Shown here: positions 7,375 to 15,741 of the stretch, piece by piece
Layout of the letters: each line of letters opens with the position of its first letter
Numbering within the stretch: the first letter of the stretch is position 1
From: JALQTD01 sp965657495
GTDB lineage: Bacteria > Bacteroidota > Bacteroidia > Flavobacteriales_D > Sanyastnellaceae
Reading direction: 5' to 3'
DNA: 64,000 nt
NCBI GenBank assembly: GCA_965657495.1
Contig: CBFHPD010000166.1
Span: forward strand, 1-64,000
The notes under the pieces: generated by a model
What the model was told of the DNA's origin: nothing
Database searches by the model: none
What the model saw: only the letters and a program-made list of their open reading frames with translations
Program-made: the position numbers and the translations under genes

Positions 7375-8030
7375 GCTCCCACCCATTCGAGCCCCCAGCG
7401 CACCAGCGGCAGGGCGGCCAGGGCGGGCAGGAAGTTCACGAGCGGCAGGGATTTGACCTGCAGCAAGTCGAGTCCCAAGCCCAGCAAGAGCACGCCGCCC
7501 AGCGCCGAACCCTCCGCCACCAACTCCGCCGACAACGCGTCGCCCAGCCCCATGAATCCCAACGTCAGCGCCCCCTGGATCACCAGCACCGCCGGCGCCG
7601 CCCACAACACCCCGCGCCCGGCTGCGGCAGCTAAAAACGCGGCGCTCACCAAATCCATCGTCCCCTTCGCATACAAGATCGAAGCGTCCCCGTGCAGCCC
7701 GTCCTCCATGCACCCCACCACCGTCATCGCCCCCACACAAAAGAGCAGCACCGCCTGCACCAGCCCGCCACCCGCCGCCCCGGCGGTCCACCGTTCCAAC
7801 CGCTGGTGCAGGCCCAGGGTTTGGCCCACCCCCGCGCCCACCACCAACGACAAAAACACCGCGAACGGATCCCGCATCTCCCCGATCATCAGCACCGCCA
7901 AGCCCAACGTGAACAAGCCCAGCGCCTGAAACGTCACGCGCCGCAGCGAATCCGGCAGCCGTCGGCCCAGCGCGAGCCCCACAGCCGCCCCCACGGCCAC
8001 CGCCGCCGCGTTGTATAGCGTTCCAAGCAT
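7371..8030 (-). CDS. DUF554 family membrane protein (YdfK/YqgA-like)
   Basis: The 219-residue integral membrane protein has about six to seven hydrophobic helices and the family signatures GTLYNAAAVAVGAAVGL at the N-terminus, FCVGAMTVVGCMEDG in the middle and LDLLQVKSLPLVNFLPALA at the end. The family is widespread and its transport or other role is not established. The gene is first in a two-gene operon with the muramidase. A TAACTTTC box lies four bases before its ATG and overlaps the divergent tgt promoter by two bases. Confidence 0.85.
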   Translation of the reverse strand: MLGTLYNAAAVAVGAAVGLALGRRLPDSLRRVTFQALGLFTLGLAVLMIGEMRDPFAVFLSLVVGAGVGQTLGLHQRLERWTAGAAGGGLVQAVLLFCVGAMTVVGCMEDGLHGDASILYAKGTMDLVSAAFLAAAAGRGVLWAAPAVLVIQGALTLGFMGLGDALSAELVAEGSALGGVLLLGLGLDLLQVKSLPLVNFLPALAALPLVRWGLEWVGA

Positions 8031-8034
8031 GCCG

Positions 8035-8042
8035 GAAAGTTA
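8035..8042 (-). promoter_or_regulatory. Leaderless-type promoter box for the DUF554 gene
   Basis: On the minus strand TAACTTTC is followed by CGGC and ATG. Its TA (8041-8042) is shared with the TA of the divergent tgt box. Confidence 0.5.
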
Positions 8043-8048
8043 CATTTG
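8041..8048 (+). promoter_or_regulatory. Consensus -7 box for tgt
   Basis: TACATTTG is an exact match to TAnnTTTG and lies 18 bases before the chosen tgt start, giving a short leader of about ten bases. Confidence 0.6.
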
Positions 8049-8066
8049 CACCACGTAACCCTCGGC

Positions 8067-9197
8067 ATGCAATTCACCCTCGAAGCCCAAGACCCCGGTT
8101 CGCGCGCCCGCGCAGGCCGCCTCACGACCGACCACGGCGTCATCGAAACCCCGATTTTCATGCCGGTGGGCACGGTGGGGAGCGTGAAGGCGGTGCCGCA
8201 GCGCGACCTCGCCGAAGACATCAACGCGGACATCATCCTCGGCAACACCTACCACCTGTACTTGCGTCCGGGTACGCACACGCTCGAGCAGGCCGGGGGC
8301 TTGCACCGGTTCATGCACTGGGACCGGCCCATTCTGACGGACAGCGGGGGCTTTCAGGTGTACAGTTTGGCCGACAACCGGAAGATCAAGGAGGAAGGCG
8401 TGACGTTTCGCAGCCACATCGACGGGAGCAAGCACTTGTTCAGTCCGGAAACGTCGATGGACATCCAGCGGAGCATCGGGGCCGACATCATCATGGCGTT
8501 CGACGAATGTCCGCCGTATCCGAGCGAGTACGGGTATGCGCGGAAGTCGATGGAGATGACCCACCGCTGGCTCGACCGGTGCATTGCGCGGCTGGCGGAG
8601 ACGGAGCCGCTGTACGGTCACCGGCAGCACCTGTTCCCCATCGTGCAGGGGTCAACGTTCAAGGACCTGCGCGCGGCGAGCGCTGAAGCCATTGCGGAGC
8701 GCGGGGCTGCGGGCAACGCCATCGGCGGGCTGAGCGTGGGCGAGCCGCACGAGGAGATGTACGCCACGTGCGACCTCGTGTGCGGCATCCTCCCCGAGGA
8801 CAAACCCCGCTACCTCATGGGCGTCGGTACCCCTGTGAACATCCTTGAGTGCATCGCCCTCGGCGTGGACATGTTCGACTGCGTGATGCCGACCCGCAAC
8901 GCCCGCAACGGCACGCTGTTCACCTGGCAGGGCGTCATGAACATGAAGAACGCGAAGTGGGAGAACGACTTCTCGCCGCTGGATCCGGAAGGCACCTCAC
9001 CGGTGGACGCGTTTTACTCGCGTGCGTACGTCAAGCACTTGTTCAAGGCGAACGAGTTGTTGGCCCTGTACATCGCTTCGGTGCACAATTTGGCCTTCTA
9101 CCTCGATCTGGTGCGGACGGCGCGGAAGCACATCCAAGCGGGCGACTTCCGCGAGTGGAAGGACCGCGTGGTGCCGCAACTGACGGCGAAGGTCTAA
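8067..9197 (+). CDS. tgt: Queuine tRNA-guanine transglycosylase
   Basis: The 376-residue enzyme exchanges guanine 34 for preQ1 in tRNAs with GUN anticodons. The TIM-barrel signatures LTDSGGFQVYSL, GGLSVGE and the nucleophile region DMFDCVMPTRNARNGTLF are all present. The zinc site near the C-terminus is altered. Where many bacterial enzymes have CxCxxC before SRAYLRHL, this protein has PEGTSPVDAFYSRAYVKHL with no cysteine, so the metal site is probably lost or replaced. ATG 8067 is supported by the promoter; a TTG at 8046 overlaps the box. Its TAA stop forms part of the lptG promoter box. Confidence 0.95.
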   Translation: MQFTLEAQDPGSRARAGRLTTDHGVIETPIFMPVGTVGSVKAVPQRDLAEDINADIILGNTYHLYLRPGTHTLEQAGGLHRFMHWDRPILTDSGGFQVYSLADNRKIKEEGVTFRSHIDGSKHLFSPETSMDIQRSIGADIIMAFDECPPYPSEYGYARKSMEMTHRWLDRCIARLAETEPLYGHRQHLFPIVQGSTFKDLRAASAEAIAERGAAGNAIGGLSVGEPHEEMYATCDLVCGILPEDKPRYLMGVGTPVNILECIALGVDMFDCVMPTRNARNGTLFTWQGVMNMKNAKWENDFSPLDPEGTSPVDAFYSRAYVKHLFKANELLALYIASVHNLAFYLDLVRTARKHIQAGDFREWKDRVVPQLTAKV

Positions 9198-9202
9198 TTT
9201 CG
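9195..9202 (+). promoter_or_regulatory. Leaderless-type promoter box for the LptF/LptG-family gene
   Basis: TAATTTCG is followed by CAGC and ATG 9207. Its first three bases are the TAA stop of tgt. Confidence 0.6.
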
Positions 9203-9206
9203 CAGC

Positions 9207-10337
9207 ATGAAGCGCTGGACAGCACGGCTCGGGCTGACGCGGCTTGACCGCTACATCATGCGGAAGTTCCTCAGCACGTTCTTCTTCATGATCGGCGTGT
9301 TTTGCGTCATCGCGGTGGTGTTCGATTTGATGGAGTACCTCGACGATTTGCTCCGGAACGAGGCGCCGCTCGGGGGCACGCTGCTGTATTATTTGAGTTT
9401 TTGCTTTTATTTCGGCAACCTGCTCAGCGGGTTCATCGTGTTTTTGACGATCATTTGGTTCACGAGCCGGCTGGCGCAGCAGACGGAGGTCATCGCGATG
9501 CTGAGCGGAGGCATGAGTTTTCGGCGGTTCCTGCGCCCGTATTTCCTGGCGGCGACGCTGCTCGCGGGGATGACGCTGGTGATTTCCCATTGGATCCTGC
9601 CGCGGGCAAATGAGCAGAAGCTGGATTTTGATTTTCAATACATTCATACCAAATTCAGCATCGCCGACCAGCACCTGTACCGCGAAATCGCACCCGGTGT
9701 CATCGCCTACTTCCGATCCATCACGGTCGATCGCCAAACCGGCTACCGCTTCCAGCTCGAACAGTGGGACGCGGAAGGCAGGATGACCCAGCACATCACG
9801 GCGGCGAAGGCCCAGTGGCTCGAAGCGGACAGCATTTGGCACCTTGTCAACGCCTCCATCCGCAACATCGACCCGGATACGGGGCGCGAGCAATTCCGGT
9901 ACCTGACGGCGTACGACACCACCATCGCCATGCAAATCAGCGACTTCGGACAGCGCTCCGAACTCGTTTCCACCATGACCACCCCCGAACTTGACGAGCA
10001 CATTGTCGCGGTCGGTGCACTCGGCGCCCCGGTCACGGCACTCGTCCTCGAGCGCCATGCGCGCACCGCCAACGCCTTCACCATCTTCGTCATGACCCTC
10101 ATCGGGGTGGCTGTGGCGTCCCGCAAGCAGCGCGGCGGTATGGGCATGCACCTCTTCCTGGCCGTGCTCATCGCGTTTGCCTACGTCTTTTCGTGGAAAC
10201 TCATCACCGTCTACGCGGCGGAGGCGCCGATTCCTGGCGGGTGGGACCGCGAGGCGTGGTGGCTGTTCAGCGCGTGGCTGCCGAATGTGTTGTTCGGGGG
10301 GCTCGGCCTGGTGCTGTACCGGCTGGCGCCCAAATGA
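9207..10337 (+). CDS. LptF/LptG family lipopolysaccharide export permease
   Basis: The 376-residue inner-membrane permease has about three N-terminal membrane helices (residues ~20-45, 60-85, 100-125), a periplasmic jellyroll region (~130-280) and three C-terminal helices (~285-370). The family signature is LDRYIMRKFLSTFFFMIGVF near the start. It should form the LptB2FG ABC machine that extracts lipopolysaccharide from the inner membrane, with LptB and the second permease elsewhere. F and G cannot be told apart from sequence alone. It is only nine bases after tgt, but has its own promoter box. Confidence 0.88.
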   Translation: MKRWTARLGLTRLDRYIMRKFLSTFFFMIGVFCVIAVVFDLMEYLDDLLRNEAPLGGTLLYYLSFCFYFGNLLSGFIVFLTIIWFTSRLAQQTEVIAMLSGGMSFRRFLRPYFLAATLLAGMTLVISHWILPRANEQKLDFDFQYIHTKFSIADQHLYREIAPGVIAYFRSITVDRQTGYRFQLEQWDAEGRMTQHITAAKAQWLEADSIWHLVNASIRNIDPDTGREQFRYLTAYDTTIAMQISDFGQRSELVSTMTTPELDEHIVAVGALGAPVTALVLERHARTANAFTIFVMTLIGVAVASRKQRGGMGMHLFLAVLIAFAYVFSWKLITVYAAEAPIPGGWDREAWWLFSAWLPNVLFGGLGLVLYRLAPK

Positions 10338-10778
10338 TCACTCCGTGATGGCTTGTTGGGCCAATTGTTCGTGCAATTCATTCACCGCGAGCAAGGCGGC
10401 GCTGCCGTACCACGGGTGCAAGTCCATGTCGAACACCCCAGCTGCCACCGCCGGGTCCGTGGCCGTCCAAGCCCGCGCACTGTCTAAAGAAGGCGTGTCG
10501 AACACGTACAAACCCCGCACCTCGCCGCCGTCGAGGAACGGACCAGCCAGCACGAGTTGCCCCGCCGCCGCCATGCGCTCGATGTTGGCCATGTGTGCCT
10601 GCTGGAGTTCCGCCGCATTCTCGGGCGAGGCGTCCCCGGTTTTCAAGTAGGCCAACACGTATTGCCGCATCCCATACGGATCAGCGCCGGCATCTTCGCG
10701 GCTCATGGTGACCGTCAAATCGGGCTTGCAGCCCACCACCGCGGCCACCGCCGCGCCCATCCAAAAGGCTTTTCGCAT
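10338..10778 (-). CDS. YciI-like domain lipoprotein
   Basis: The 146-residue protein has a lipobox (AAVVGCKPD, cysteine 17) and a YCII-type ferredoxin-like fold: MRQYVLAYLKTG, QLQQAHMANIERMAAAGQLVLAGPF-type spacing, RGLYVFDT and the ending DPAVAAGVFDMDLHPWYGSAAL. The histidine of the AHMANIE segment corresponds to the putative catalytic histidine of YCII domains. It probably sits on the periplasmic side of a membrane; the substrate is unknown. Its stop abuts the stop of the LptF/LptG gene with no gap. The promoter box is five bases from its ATG. Confidence 0.75.
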   Translation of the reverse strand: MRKAFWMGAAVAAVVGCKPDLTVTMSREDAGADPYGMRQYVLAYLKTGDASPENAAELQQAHMANIERMAAAGQLVLAGPFLDGGEVRGLYVFDTPSLDSARAWTATDPAVAAGVFDMDLHPWYGSAALLAVNELHEQLAQQAITE

Positions 10779-10783
10779 GGATT

Positions 10784-10791
10784 CAAATTTA
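10784..10791 (-). promoter_or_regulatory. Promoter box 5 nt before the YciI-lipoprotein start
   Basis: On the minus strand TAAATTTG, an exact TAnnTTTG match, is followed by five bases and ATG 10778. Confidence 0.55.
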
Positions 10792-10796
10792 GGTGC

Positions 10797-11636
10797 TCAC
10801 AGCTTGCCGGACCAAGCCGCCCAACCGCGCTCTTTCGCCCGATCGGCCACCCGCATCGCCTGCTCGTCGGTGGGATACAGCCCAAACACCGCCGACCCCG
10901 TCCCGGTCAGCTGCGTGTACACCGCCCCTTCGGCCGCCAACGCCAAGGCCGCCGCCACTTCGGGGTGCTCGGCCGCAACGCCGGGTTGAAACGCGTTGGC
11001 GACCCCTGCGGCGTGCCATTGTTCTACGGGCGTGCCGGGCAATTGGCGCAGGTCGAAGGGGGGGCGGGCCACTTCCACGGCAGCGAAGGCGTTGCGCGTG
11101 CTCACGTGCACGCCCGGGTGCAACACCGCCACCGGCCACCCGGCCAGGCTGCCGGCCGCCACCGGTTCCACGTGCTCCCCCCGCCCGTGCACAAAGGCCG
11201 GGCCGTCTTGCATGAAGAACGGGCAGTCCGAGCCCAACGCCGCCGCCAGCTCCACCAACGGGGCGTCGGGCACCCCCGCATCCACGTACGCGTTCAACGC
11301 ACGAAGCATCCATGCCCCGTCCGAGCTGCCGCCGCCGAGCCCCGCTCCCATGGGGATGGCCTTGTGCAAATGCGCGTGCACCGGCCATTGCGCTGCGCCG
11401 CACGCATCCGACAGGGCGGCATACGCCCGTTCGATGAGGTTGCTTCCCGGGGGGGATGCGGGGATGGGAAGTCCGGAGTGCTCGACAGTGAGGCCTGGGG
11501 TTTGGCCTTCAGAAAGTTCCAACACATCGCACCAGTCCACCGCGACGAAAACGCTTTCAAGGGCGTGGAACCCGTCCGGCCGCTTGCCCGTCACAAACAG
11601 CCCGAGGTTCAACTTCGCTGAAGGGAAAACCACCAT
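10797..11636 (-). CDS. ispE: 4-diphosphocytidyl-2-C-methyl-D-erythritol kinase
   Basis: The 279-residue GHMP kinase phosphorylates CDP-methylerythritol in the non-mevalonate isoprenoid pathway. It shows the N-terminal SAKLNLGLFVTGKRPDGFH, the GHMP ATP loop PMGAGLGGGSSDGA near residue 90, the catalytic region LGSDCPFFM, and the C-terminal TGTGSAVFGLY. ATG 11636 is chosen because a TACCTTCG box lies four bases before it; a longer frame would begin five codons upstream. Length is normal. It stands alone between era and the YciI lipoprotein on the same strand. Confidence 0.95.
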   Translation of the reverse strand: MVVFPSAKLNLGLFVTGKRPDGFHALESVFVAVDWCDVLELSEGQTPGLTVEHSGLPIPASPPGSNLIERAYAALSDACGAAQWPVHAHLHKAIPMGAGLGGGSSDGAWMLRALNAYVDAGVPDAPLVELAAALGSDCPFFMQDGPAFVHGRGEHVEPVAAGSLAGWPVAVLHPGVHVSTRNAFAAVEVARPPFDLRQLPGTPVEQWHAAGVANAFQPGVAAEHPEVAAALALAAEGAVYTQLTGTGSAVFGLYPTDEQAMRVADRAKERGWAAWSGKL

Positions 11637-11640
11637 GGTC

Positions 11641-11648
11641 CGAAGGTA
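11641..11648 (-). promoter_or_regulatory. Leaderless-type promoter box for ispE
   Basis: On the minus strand TACCTTCG is followed by GACC and ATG 11636. Confidence 0.6.
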
Positions 11649-11669
11649 CAAGCAACCGCGCGGTTCGGC

Positions 11670-12659
11670 TCAGTCGAAGTAACCAAACCGGCGCAACTTC
11701 GACTCGTCGTCGCGCCAATCCTTGTCCACCCGAACATACAGGTCGAGGAAGATCTTTTTGCCGATCAAGACCTCGATGTCGCGGCGGGCGTCGGTGCCCA
11801 CCCGCTTGATCATGTTGCCGCGTGCACCGATGACGATCTGCTTTTGCGTCTCGCGGGCGACGCGGATTTCGGCGCCGATTTTGACCAGTGCGCCTTCGTC
11901 GACGTAGGATTCCACGACCACTTCGCACGAGTAGGGGATTTCCTGCTTGTAGTGGGTCAGGATTTTTTCACGGACGATTTCGGCAACAAAAAACCGCATG
12001 GGTTTGTCTGTCAACTCGTCCTTCGGGAAGTACGGCGGTGCTTCGGGCAGCGCCTCGACGATGCGCTCGAGCAACGAATCGACGTTGAAGCCGTGGAGGG
12101 CGCTGATGGGGCCCACTGTAGCCGAGGGCATTTGGTCTTGCCAATAGGCCACCCGCGCGGCTGCGCGCTCTTGGTCGCCCAAGTCGATTTTGTTGATGAG
12201 GATGAACGTCGGCAGGTCCATCTTCTTGATTTTCTCCCACGTCTGCGGATCGGCCAACGCGTCTTCGAACACATCCGTCACGACGAGCAACACGTCCGCG
12301 TCCTGGAGCGCCGTGCGCACGAACTTCATCATGCCTTCCTGCAACTTGTAGGCGGGGTCGAGGACGCCGGGCGTGTCGCTGTAAACGATCTGCCACATCG
12401 GATCGTTCACGATGCCCATGATGCGGTGGCGCGTGGTTTGGGCCTTCTTGTTGATGATGCTCAACCGCGTGCCCACCAGCCGGTTCATCAGCGTGCTCTT
12501 GCCCACATTCGGCGAACCGATGATGTTGACAAAACCCGCACGGTGCCCTTCCGGCGCATCGAGCGCTGGCGTGGGCAGTTCCCAGGGCGCCTTCGAGGCA
12601 TCCACTTCGTGGTTTTCCACGAGCGGCTCGCGCTTGGGGGAGGAGGAGGAATCGGTCAT
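11670..12659 (-). CDS. era: GTPase Era
   Basis: The 329-residue GTPase binds 16S rRNA and is required for 30S subunit maturation. The motifs are G1 GSPNVGKST (residues 48-56), G3 DTPG, G4 NKID and the C-terminal KH domain (VRVDKDWRDDE...RRFGYFD region). The family's usual length is about 295-300, so the ~40-residue N-terminal extension rich in serine and acidic residues is unusual but in frame with ATG 12659. A still longer frame running to 12794 would run back to the initiator-tRNA locus and is rejected. A TACCTTTG box (12681-12688) lies 21 bases upstream. Confidence 0.95.
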   Translation of the reverse strand: MTDSSSSPKREPLVENHEVDASKAPWELPTPALDAPEGHRAGFVNIIGSPNVGKSTLMNRLVGTRLSIINKKAQTTRHRIMGIVNDPMWQIVYSDTPGVLDPAYKLQEGMMKFVRTALQDADVLLVVTDVFEDALADPQTWEKIKKMDLPTFILINKIDLGDQERAAARVAYWQDQMPSATVGPISALHGFNVDSLLERIVEALPEAPPYFPKDELTDKPMRFFVAEIVREKILTHYKQEIPYSCEVVVESYVDEGALVKIGAEIRVARETQKQIVIGARGNMIKRVGTDARRDIEVLIGKKIFLDLYVRVDKDWRDDESKLRRFGYFD

Positions 12660-12680
12660 GATGAGGGCAAATAGCAAGGA

Positions 12681-12688
12681 CAAAGGTA
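12681..12688 (-). promoter_or_regulatory. Consensus -7 box for era
   Basis: On the minus strand TACCTTTG matches TAnnTTTG exactly, 21 bases before the ATG. No convincing -33 TTTG was found at the expected spacing. Confidence 0.5.
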
Positions 12689-12738
12689 GTCCCCGGGCGG
12701 TGCCTGCAGCGGTTTTGAAAAAAGATTTAGGCCAAACC

Positions 12739-12769
12739 CTTGCACAGCGAAAAAACCTGCCTACCTTTG
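12739..12769 (+). promoter_or_regulatory. Promoter of the initiator tRNA gene
   Basis: CTTG (12739-12742), 19 bases, then TACCTTTG (12762-12769) lie 27 bases before the mature tRNA 5' end. The fit to the -33/-7 consensus is close. Confidence 0.6.
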
Positions 12770-12796
12770 CCGTCCGCTTCGGCGGGAAAAACACAT

Positions 12797-12869
<73 letters not shown>

Positions 12870-12875
12870 CTCTGT

Positions 12876-12903
12876 AAAACGCCCGGCACTTGCCGGGCGT
12901 TTT
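12876..12903 (+). terminator. Intrinsic terminator after the initiator tRNA
   Basis: A 13-bp perfect stem (AAAACGCCCGGCA and its complement) with a two-base loop ends in TTTT, seven bases after the tRNA. Confidence 0.85.
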
Positions 12904-12916
12904 CATTGCCACGAAA

Positions 12917-13501
12917 ATGCCCCTCATCCTCCTTGACACTGCAGACGGCCGGGCCCGGATCTGGGAAGACGCCTTCCCGCCCGCGCTCGCAGCGGCGTGG
13001 ATGCAAACGCTGCTTGAGGAAGTGCCTTGGCAGGTGGAGCACATCACGATGTTCGGGAAAACGCACGAGGTGCCGCGCCGGGTGGCGTGGTTCGGCGATG
13101 CGGATGCGACTTACCGGTACGCAGGGGTGGAGCACGAGCCGGTGCCGTGGACGCCCCTCCTTGCGGACATCCGCGGCCGGCTGGATCAGTGGCTGCCGGG
13201 CGAGGCCTTTAATTCGGTGCTGCTGAACCTGTACCGCAACGGCCGGGACCGCATGGGCTGGCATGCCGACAACGAGCCCGAACTCGGCCGAAACCCCACC
13301 ATTGCGTCGGTAAGCTTGGGCGCGGCGCGGCGCTTTGATTTGAAGCACCGGGCCACCGGGGAGAAGGTCCAGTGCGTCCTGCCTGCGGGGTCGCTGCTGG
13401 TGATGGACGGTCCGTTGCAGCACCATTGGGTGCACCAAATGCCGGCCACCGCCCGGGTGCACACCCCGCGCATCAATTTGACCTTTCGACAGGTCGGTTG
13501 A
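12917..13501 (+). CDS. AlkB-like 2-oxoglutarate/Fe(II) dioxygenase
   Basis: The 194-residue enzyme is of the AlkB family, which removes alkyl groups from DNA or RNA bases by oxidation. The iron ligands are visible in HADNEPE (HxD) and in the histidine of HHWVHQMP, and the 2-oxoglutarate arginine in TPRINLTFR. It is closest in layout to the short ALKBH2/3-like bacterial members (NLYRNGRDRMGWHADNE). ATG 12917 lies only 13 bases after the tRNA terminator and no promoter box is seen, so expression may depend on read-through. It is convergent with the haloperoxidase-like gene with no gap. Confidence 0.9.
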   Translation: MPLILLDTADGRARIWEDAFPPALAAAWMQTLLEEVPWQVEHITMFGKTHEVPRRVAWFGDADATYRYAGVEHEPVPWTPLLADIRGRLDQWLPGEAFNSVLLNLYRNGRDRMGWHADNEPELGRNPTIASVSLGAARRFDLKHRATGEKVQCVLPAGSLLVMDGPLQHHWVHQMPATARVHTPRINLTFRQVG

Positions 13502-15658
13502 TCAGTCGCAGAACGTGCTGAAAAGCGGCAAGAAGTCGAGCACGTCGGTCGCGCCGACCAGCCCGCTGCCGTCGAGGTCGTATGGCCCCGTCCACGGATT
13601 GCCCAGCGCGCCGAGCAGCAGGAGCAGGTCATCGAGGGCACGCGTCCCATCCCCGTTGAAATCGCCTGCGCACTCCCCGCTCGGCAGGAAGCCGTCGCCG
13701 CATTCCATGGCCCACTCGGGAAAGACGTAGGATTCGGCTTTGCAGAAGGCCGCGTCCGCCACTTCGAGTCCGATTTGGCGTCCACGCCCATCGTCCATCG
13801 GCGGGTGAATGCCGCCCCACATCCGCGACAGCGCGCTCTCATTGGCCGCATCCTGGTAAGTGGCCCACTGCAAGTCGAAGCTCACCGACGGCCCCTCTTC
13901 GAAGACCAAAAACTCGTTCTGCTCGATGTGCCACGTGCCCAGTCCGCCCGGGAAATAGTTGCTGCCCGTCAGTTCCGTCAGGATTTCAGCGGCCGCCCGG
14001 GAAAACGTCGAGTGTCCGCTGACGTAACCTGCAAAGGGCGGTGTGACGAAGGACGGGCGCTGGTAGGGCCACCAGTGCTCAGCGAGGATCCAGCCCACCC
14101 CCGCTTGGTCGATGAGCGGGACTTCCACGTAATCCGGACCGCGCCACGTGTACAGCTTGATTTTCCCGATGTTTTCACCCTGCAGTCCTTGCAGCGGGTC
14201 GCCGGCTTCGACGAGCTCGACGTAGCCCGGGATGAGCGGCATGCCCGCGGGGGAGTAGTTCGGGAGTTCGGGGTCGCTGCTTTGGCCTTGATCCGCCATG
14301 TAGCGAATCGCCGAAACCGGGCGGATGTAGTCGTAATAGCCCTTCACGCTCCATGTCGCCACCGCGCTGTCGTGCATGGCGCCCGCCAAGGTCAAATACG
14401 CTTTCACCGTGAATTCCAAGTCGTCGATGACCGGCCCTTGGCCGCGCCACCGGTGCTCGAAATCGGGGTAGTCCATGACCTCGTTGAGGAGGGTGAACCA
14501 GTGGCCCGGCGGGGTTTCTGAATCGGGGCCATCGGCCCAAAACTCCGCAATGGCGCGTGCATAATCCCCGCGCGGCACCAAGTTGGGTGCGTAGGGTTCG
14601 CCGGTGACCGGATTCATGGAATGGCCGGGGGTGCTGTGCCCACCTTCGAAGATGTTGTAGAAATCCGGGAAGTCGGCGGGGTCGGTCACGAAGCTGCCGT
14701 CGGTGCCCACGCCGGCCGGTGAGATGTCCCACATGACTTCGTCTGCCGGGTCGAGGTGGGATTGCCAAATCGCCACCATCAAGAAATTCCATTTGTACGG
14801 ATCGTCGATGCCGAGGCCGTTGAGGGTGTCGATGTACACCGGTTCGCCGGGGTCTTTCCAAACGTGGTACGTGCAGCCATCGCGATCGATGAATTGGAGC
14901 TCGGTCGAGTCGAGGGCAAACGGGGTGACGCGGCCCCACTCGGGTCCGACGAAGGCGGGGACTTCCGTAAGTGGGTTGCCGCTTTGGTCGATGAACAAGG
15001 AGAGTTCGATGGCCTGCCAGTGGTTGGGGTCGATGATGTCTGGATTCCCGGGCAACTCGGGGAGGATGTTGGGGTTGACGGCCTCGTAGCACGTGGGACC
15101 GTAATCGTTTGCCTCGTTGGAACCGTCCTGCAGGCCCATCGCGAGGAGGTGTTCGGCGAGGTAGTTGCCGAGGGCCGCGGGGCCATCGGTTGCGTAATCC
15201 GTGGAGGTGAAGTTGGTCGGGTACCCGTAGGCAGCCATTTGGTCTTCAATGTTCGACAAGGTCAAATCCCCGTCCGGCGAATCCCCAAATCGTTCCTGCA
15301 TGATCCGATACACCGCGTAGCTCATCGCTTCCTCTTGCGCGGCTTGCACGCCTGCTGGCGTATCCGGAATGGGCAACATCGCGGCATCAAACGGGCACGT
15401 GTAATTCCCGAAGGAATTTCCGAGGAAAAAAGGCAACGCCGTCCCGTCGTCATAGGCCACCCACGCGTCGTACATCGCAATGGACGTGTGGAAGAGGTTG
15501 CGCGCGTGCACGGTGGGGCGTGCAAAATCGTTGCGGATGCCTTCTAAAACCTGTTCGTTCCACGTGTGCGCGGCGTTCATCTCCTGCGCGGACGCAGGCA
15601 TGTTGAGGCATGCTGCTCCGAGGAGAACCATCACCGCCATCCGACCCAAAAACTTCAT
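13502..15658 (-). CDS. Secreted vanadium-haloperoxidase-like PAP2 protein with C-terminal dockerin-like repeats
   Basis: The 718-residue exported protein starts with a signal peptide ending ASAQE. The PAP2/haloperoxidase active-site parts are all seen: a KGYYDYIRP motif (KxxxxxxRP type), SGHST near residue 560, and SRMWGGIHPPMDDGRGRQIG (RxxxGxHxxxD type), so it could bind vanadate and act as a haloperoxidase or be a phosphatase. The last ~55 residues hold two dockerin-type calcium loops, GDFNGDGTRALDD and YDLDGSGLVGATD, and there is no T9SS sorting domain. A GAAATTTA (reverse TAAATTTC) box lies 18 bases upstream. Confidence 0.85.
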   Translation of the reverse strand: MKFLGRMAVMVLLGAACLNMPASAQEMNAAHTWNEQVLEGIRNDFARPTVHARNLFHTSIAMYDAWVAYDDGTALPFFLGNSFGNYTCPFDAAMLPIPDTPAGVQAAQEEAMSYAVYRIMQERFGDSPDGDLTLSNIEDQMAAYGYPTNFTSTDYATDGPAALGNYLAEHLLAMGLQDGSNEANDYGPTCYEAVNPNILPELPGNPDIIDPNHWQAIELSLFIDQSGNPLTEVPAFVGPEWGRVTPFALDSTELQFIDRDGCTYHVWKDPGEPVYIDTLNGLGIDDPYKWNFLMVAIWQSHLDPADEVMWDISPAGVGTDGSFVTDPADFPDFYNIFEGGHSTPGHSMNPVTGEPYAPNLVPRGDYARAIAEFWADGPDSETPPGHWFTLLNEVMDYPDFEHRWRGQGPVIDDLEFTVKAYLTLAGAMHDSAVATWSVKGYYDYIRPVSAIRYMADQGQSSDPELPNYSPAGMPLIPGYVELVEAGDPLQGLQGENIGKIKLYTWRGPDYVEVPLIDQAGVGWILAEHWWPYQRPSFVTPPFAGYVSGHSTFSRAAAEILTELTGSNYFPGGLGTWHIEQNEFLVFEEGPSVSFDLQWATYQDAANESALSRMWGGIHPPMDDGRGRQIGLEVADAAFCKAESYVFPEWAMECGDGFLPSGECAGDFNGDGTRALDDLLLLLGALGNPWTGPYDLDGSGLVGATDVLDFLPLFSTFCD

Positions 15659-15676
15659 GGTACAAATTCTTTGCGC

Positions 15677-15684
15677 GAAATTTA
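15677..15684 (-). promoter_or_regulatory. -7-like box for the haloperoxidase-like gene
   Basis: On the minus strand TAAATTTC (seven of eight to the consensus scheme) lies 18 bases before ATG 15658. Confidence 0.4.
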
Positions 15685-15728
15685 AGGAATGCCGGGGAGG
15701 TGGCGTGTGCGTTGTATCGCCTGTGACC

Positions 15729-15736
15729 TAAATTGT
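15729..15736 (+). promoter_or_regulatory. Promoter-like box 5 nt before ATG 15742
   Basis: TAAATTGT resembles the leaderless-type boxes elsewhere in the window but with one T fewer before the G. The gap to the ATG is five bases. Confidence 0.35.
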
Positions 15737-15741
15737 ACCGC

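Noticed and set aside
12660..12794. N-terminal extension of era up to 12794
   Set aside because: It would run through era's own promoter box and back to the initiator tRNA locus; ATG 12659 fits the promoter.
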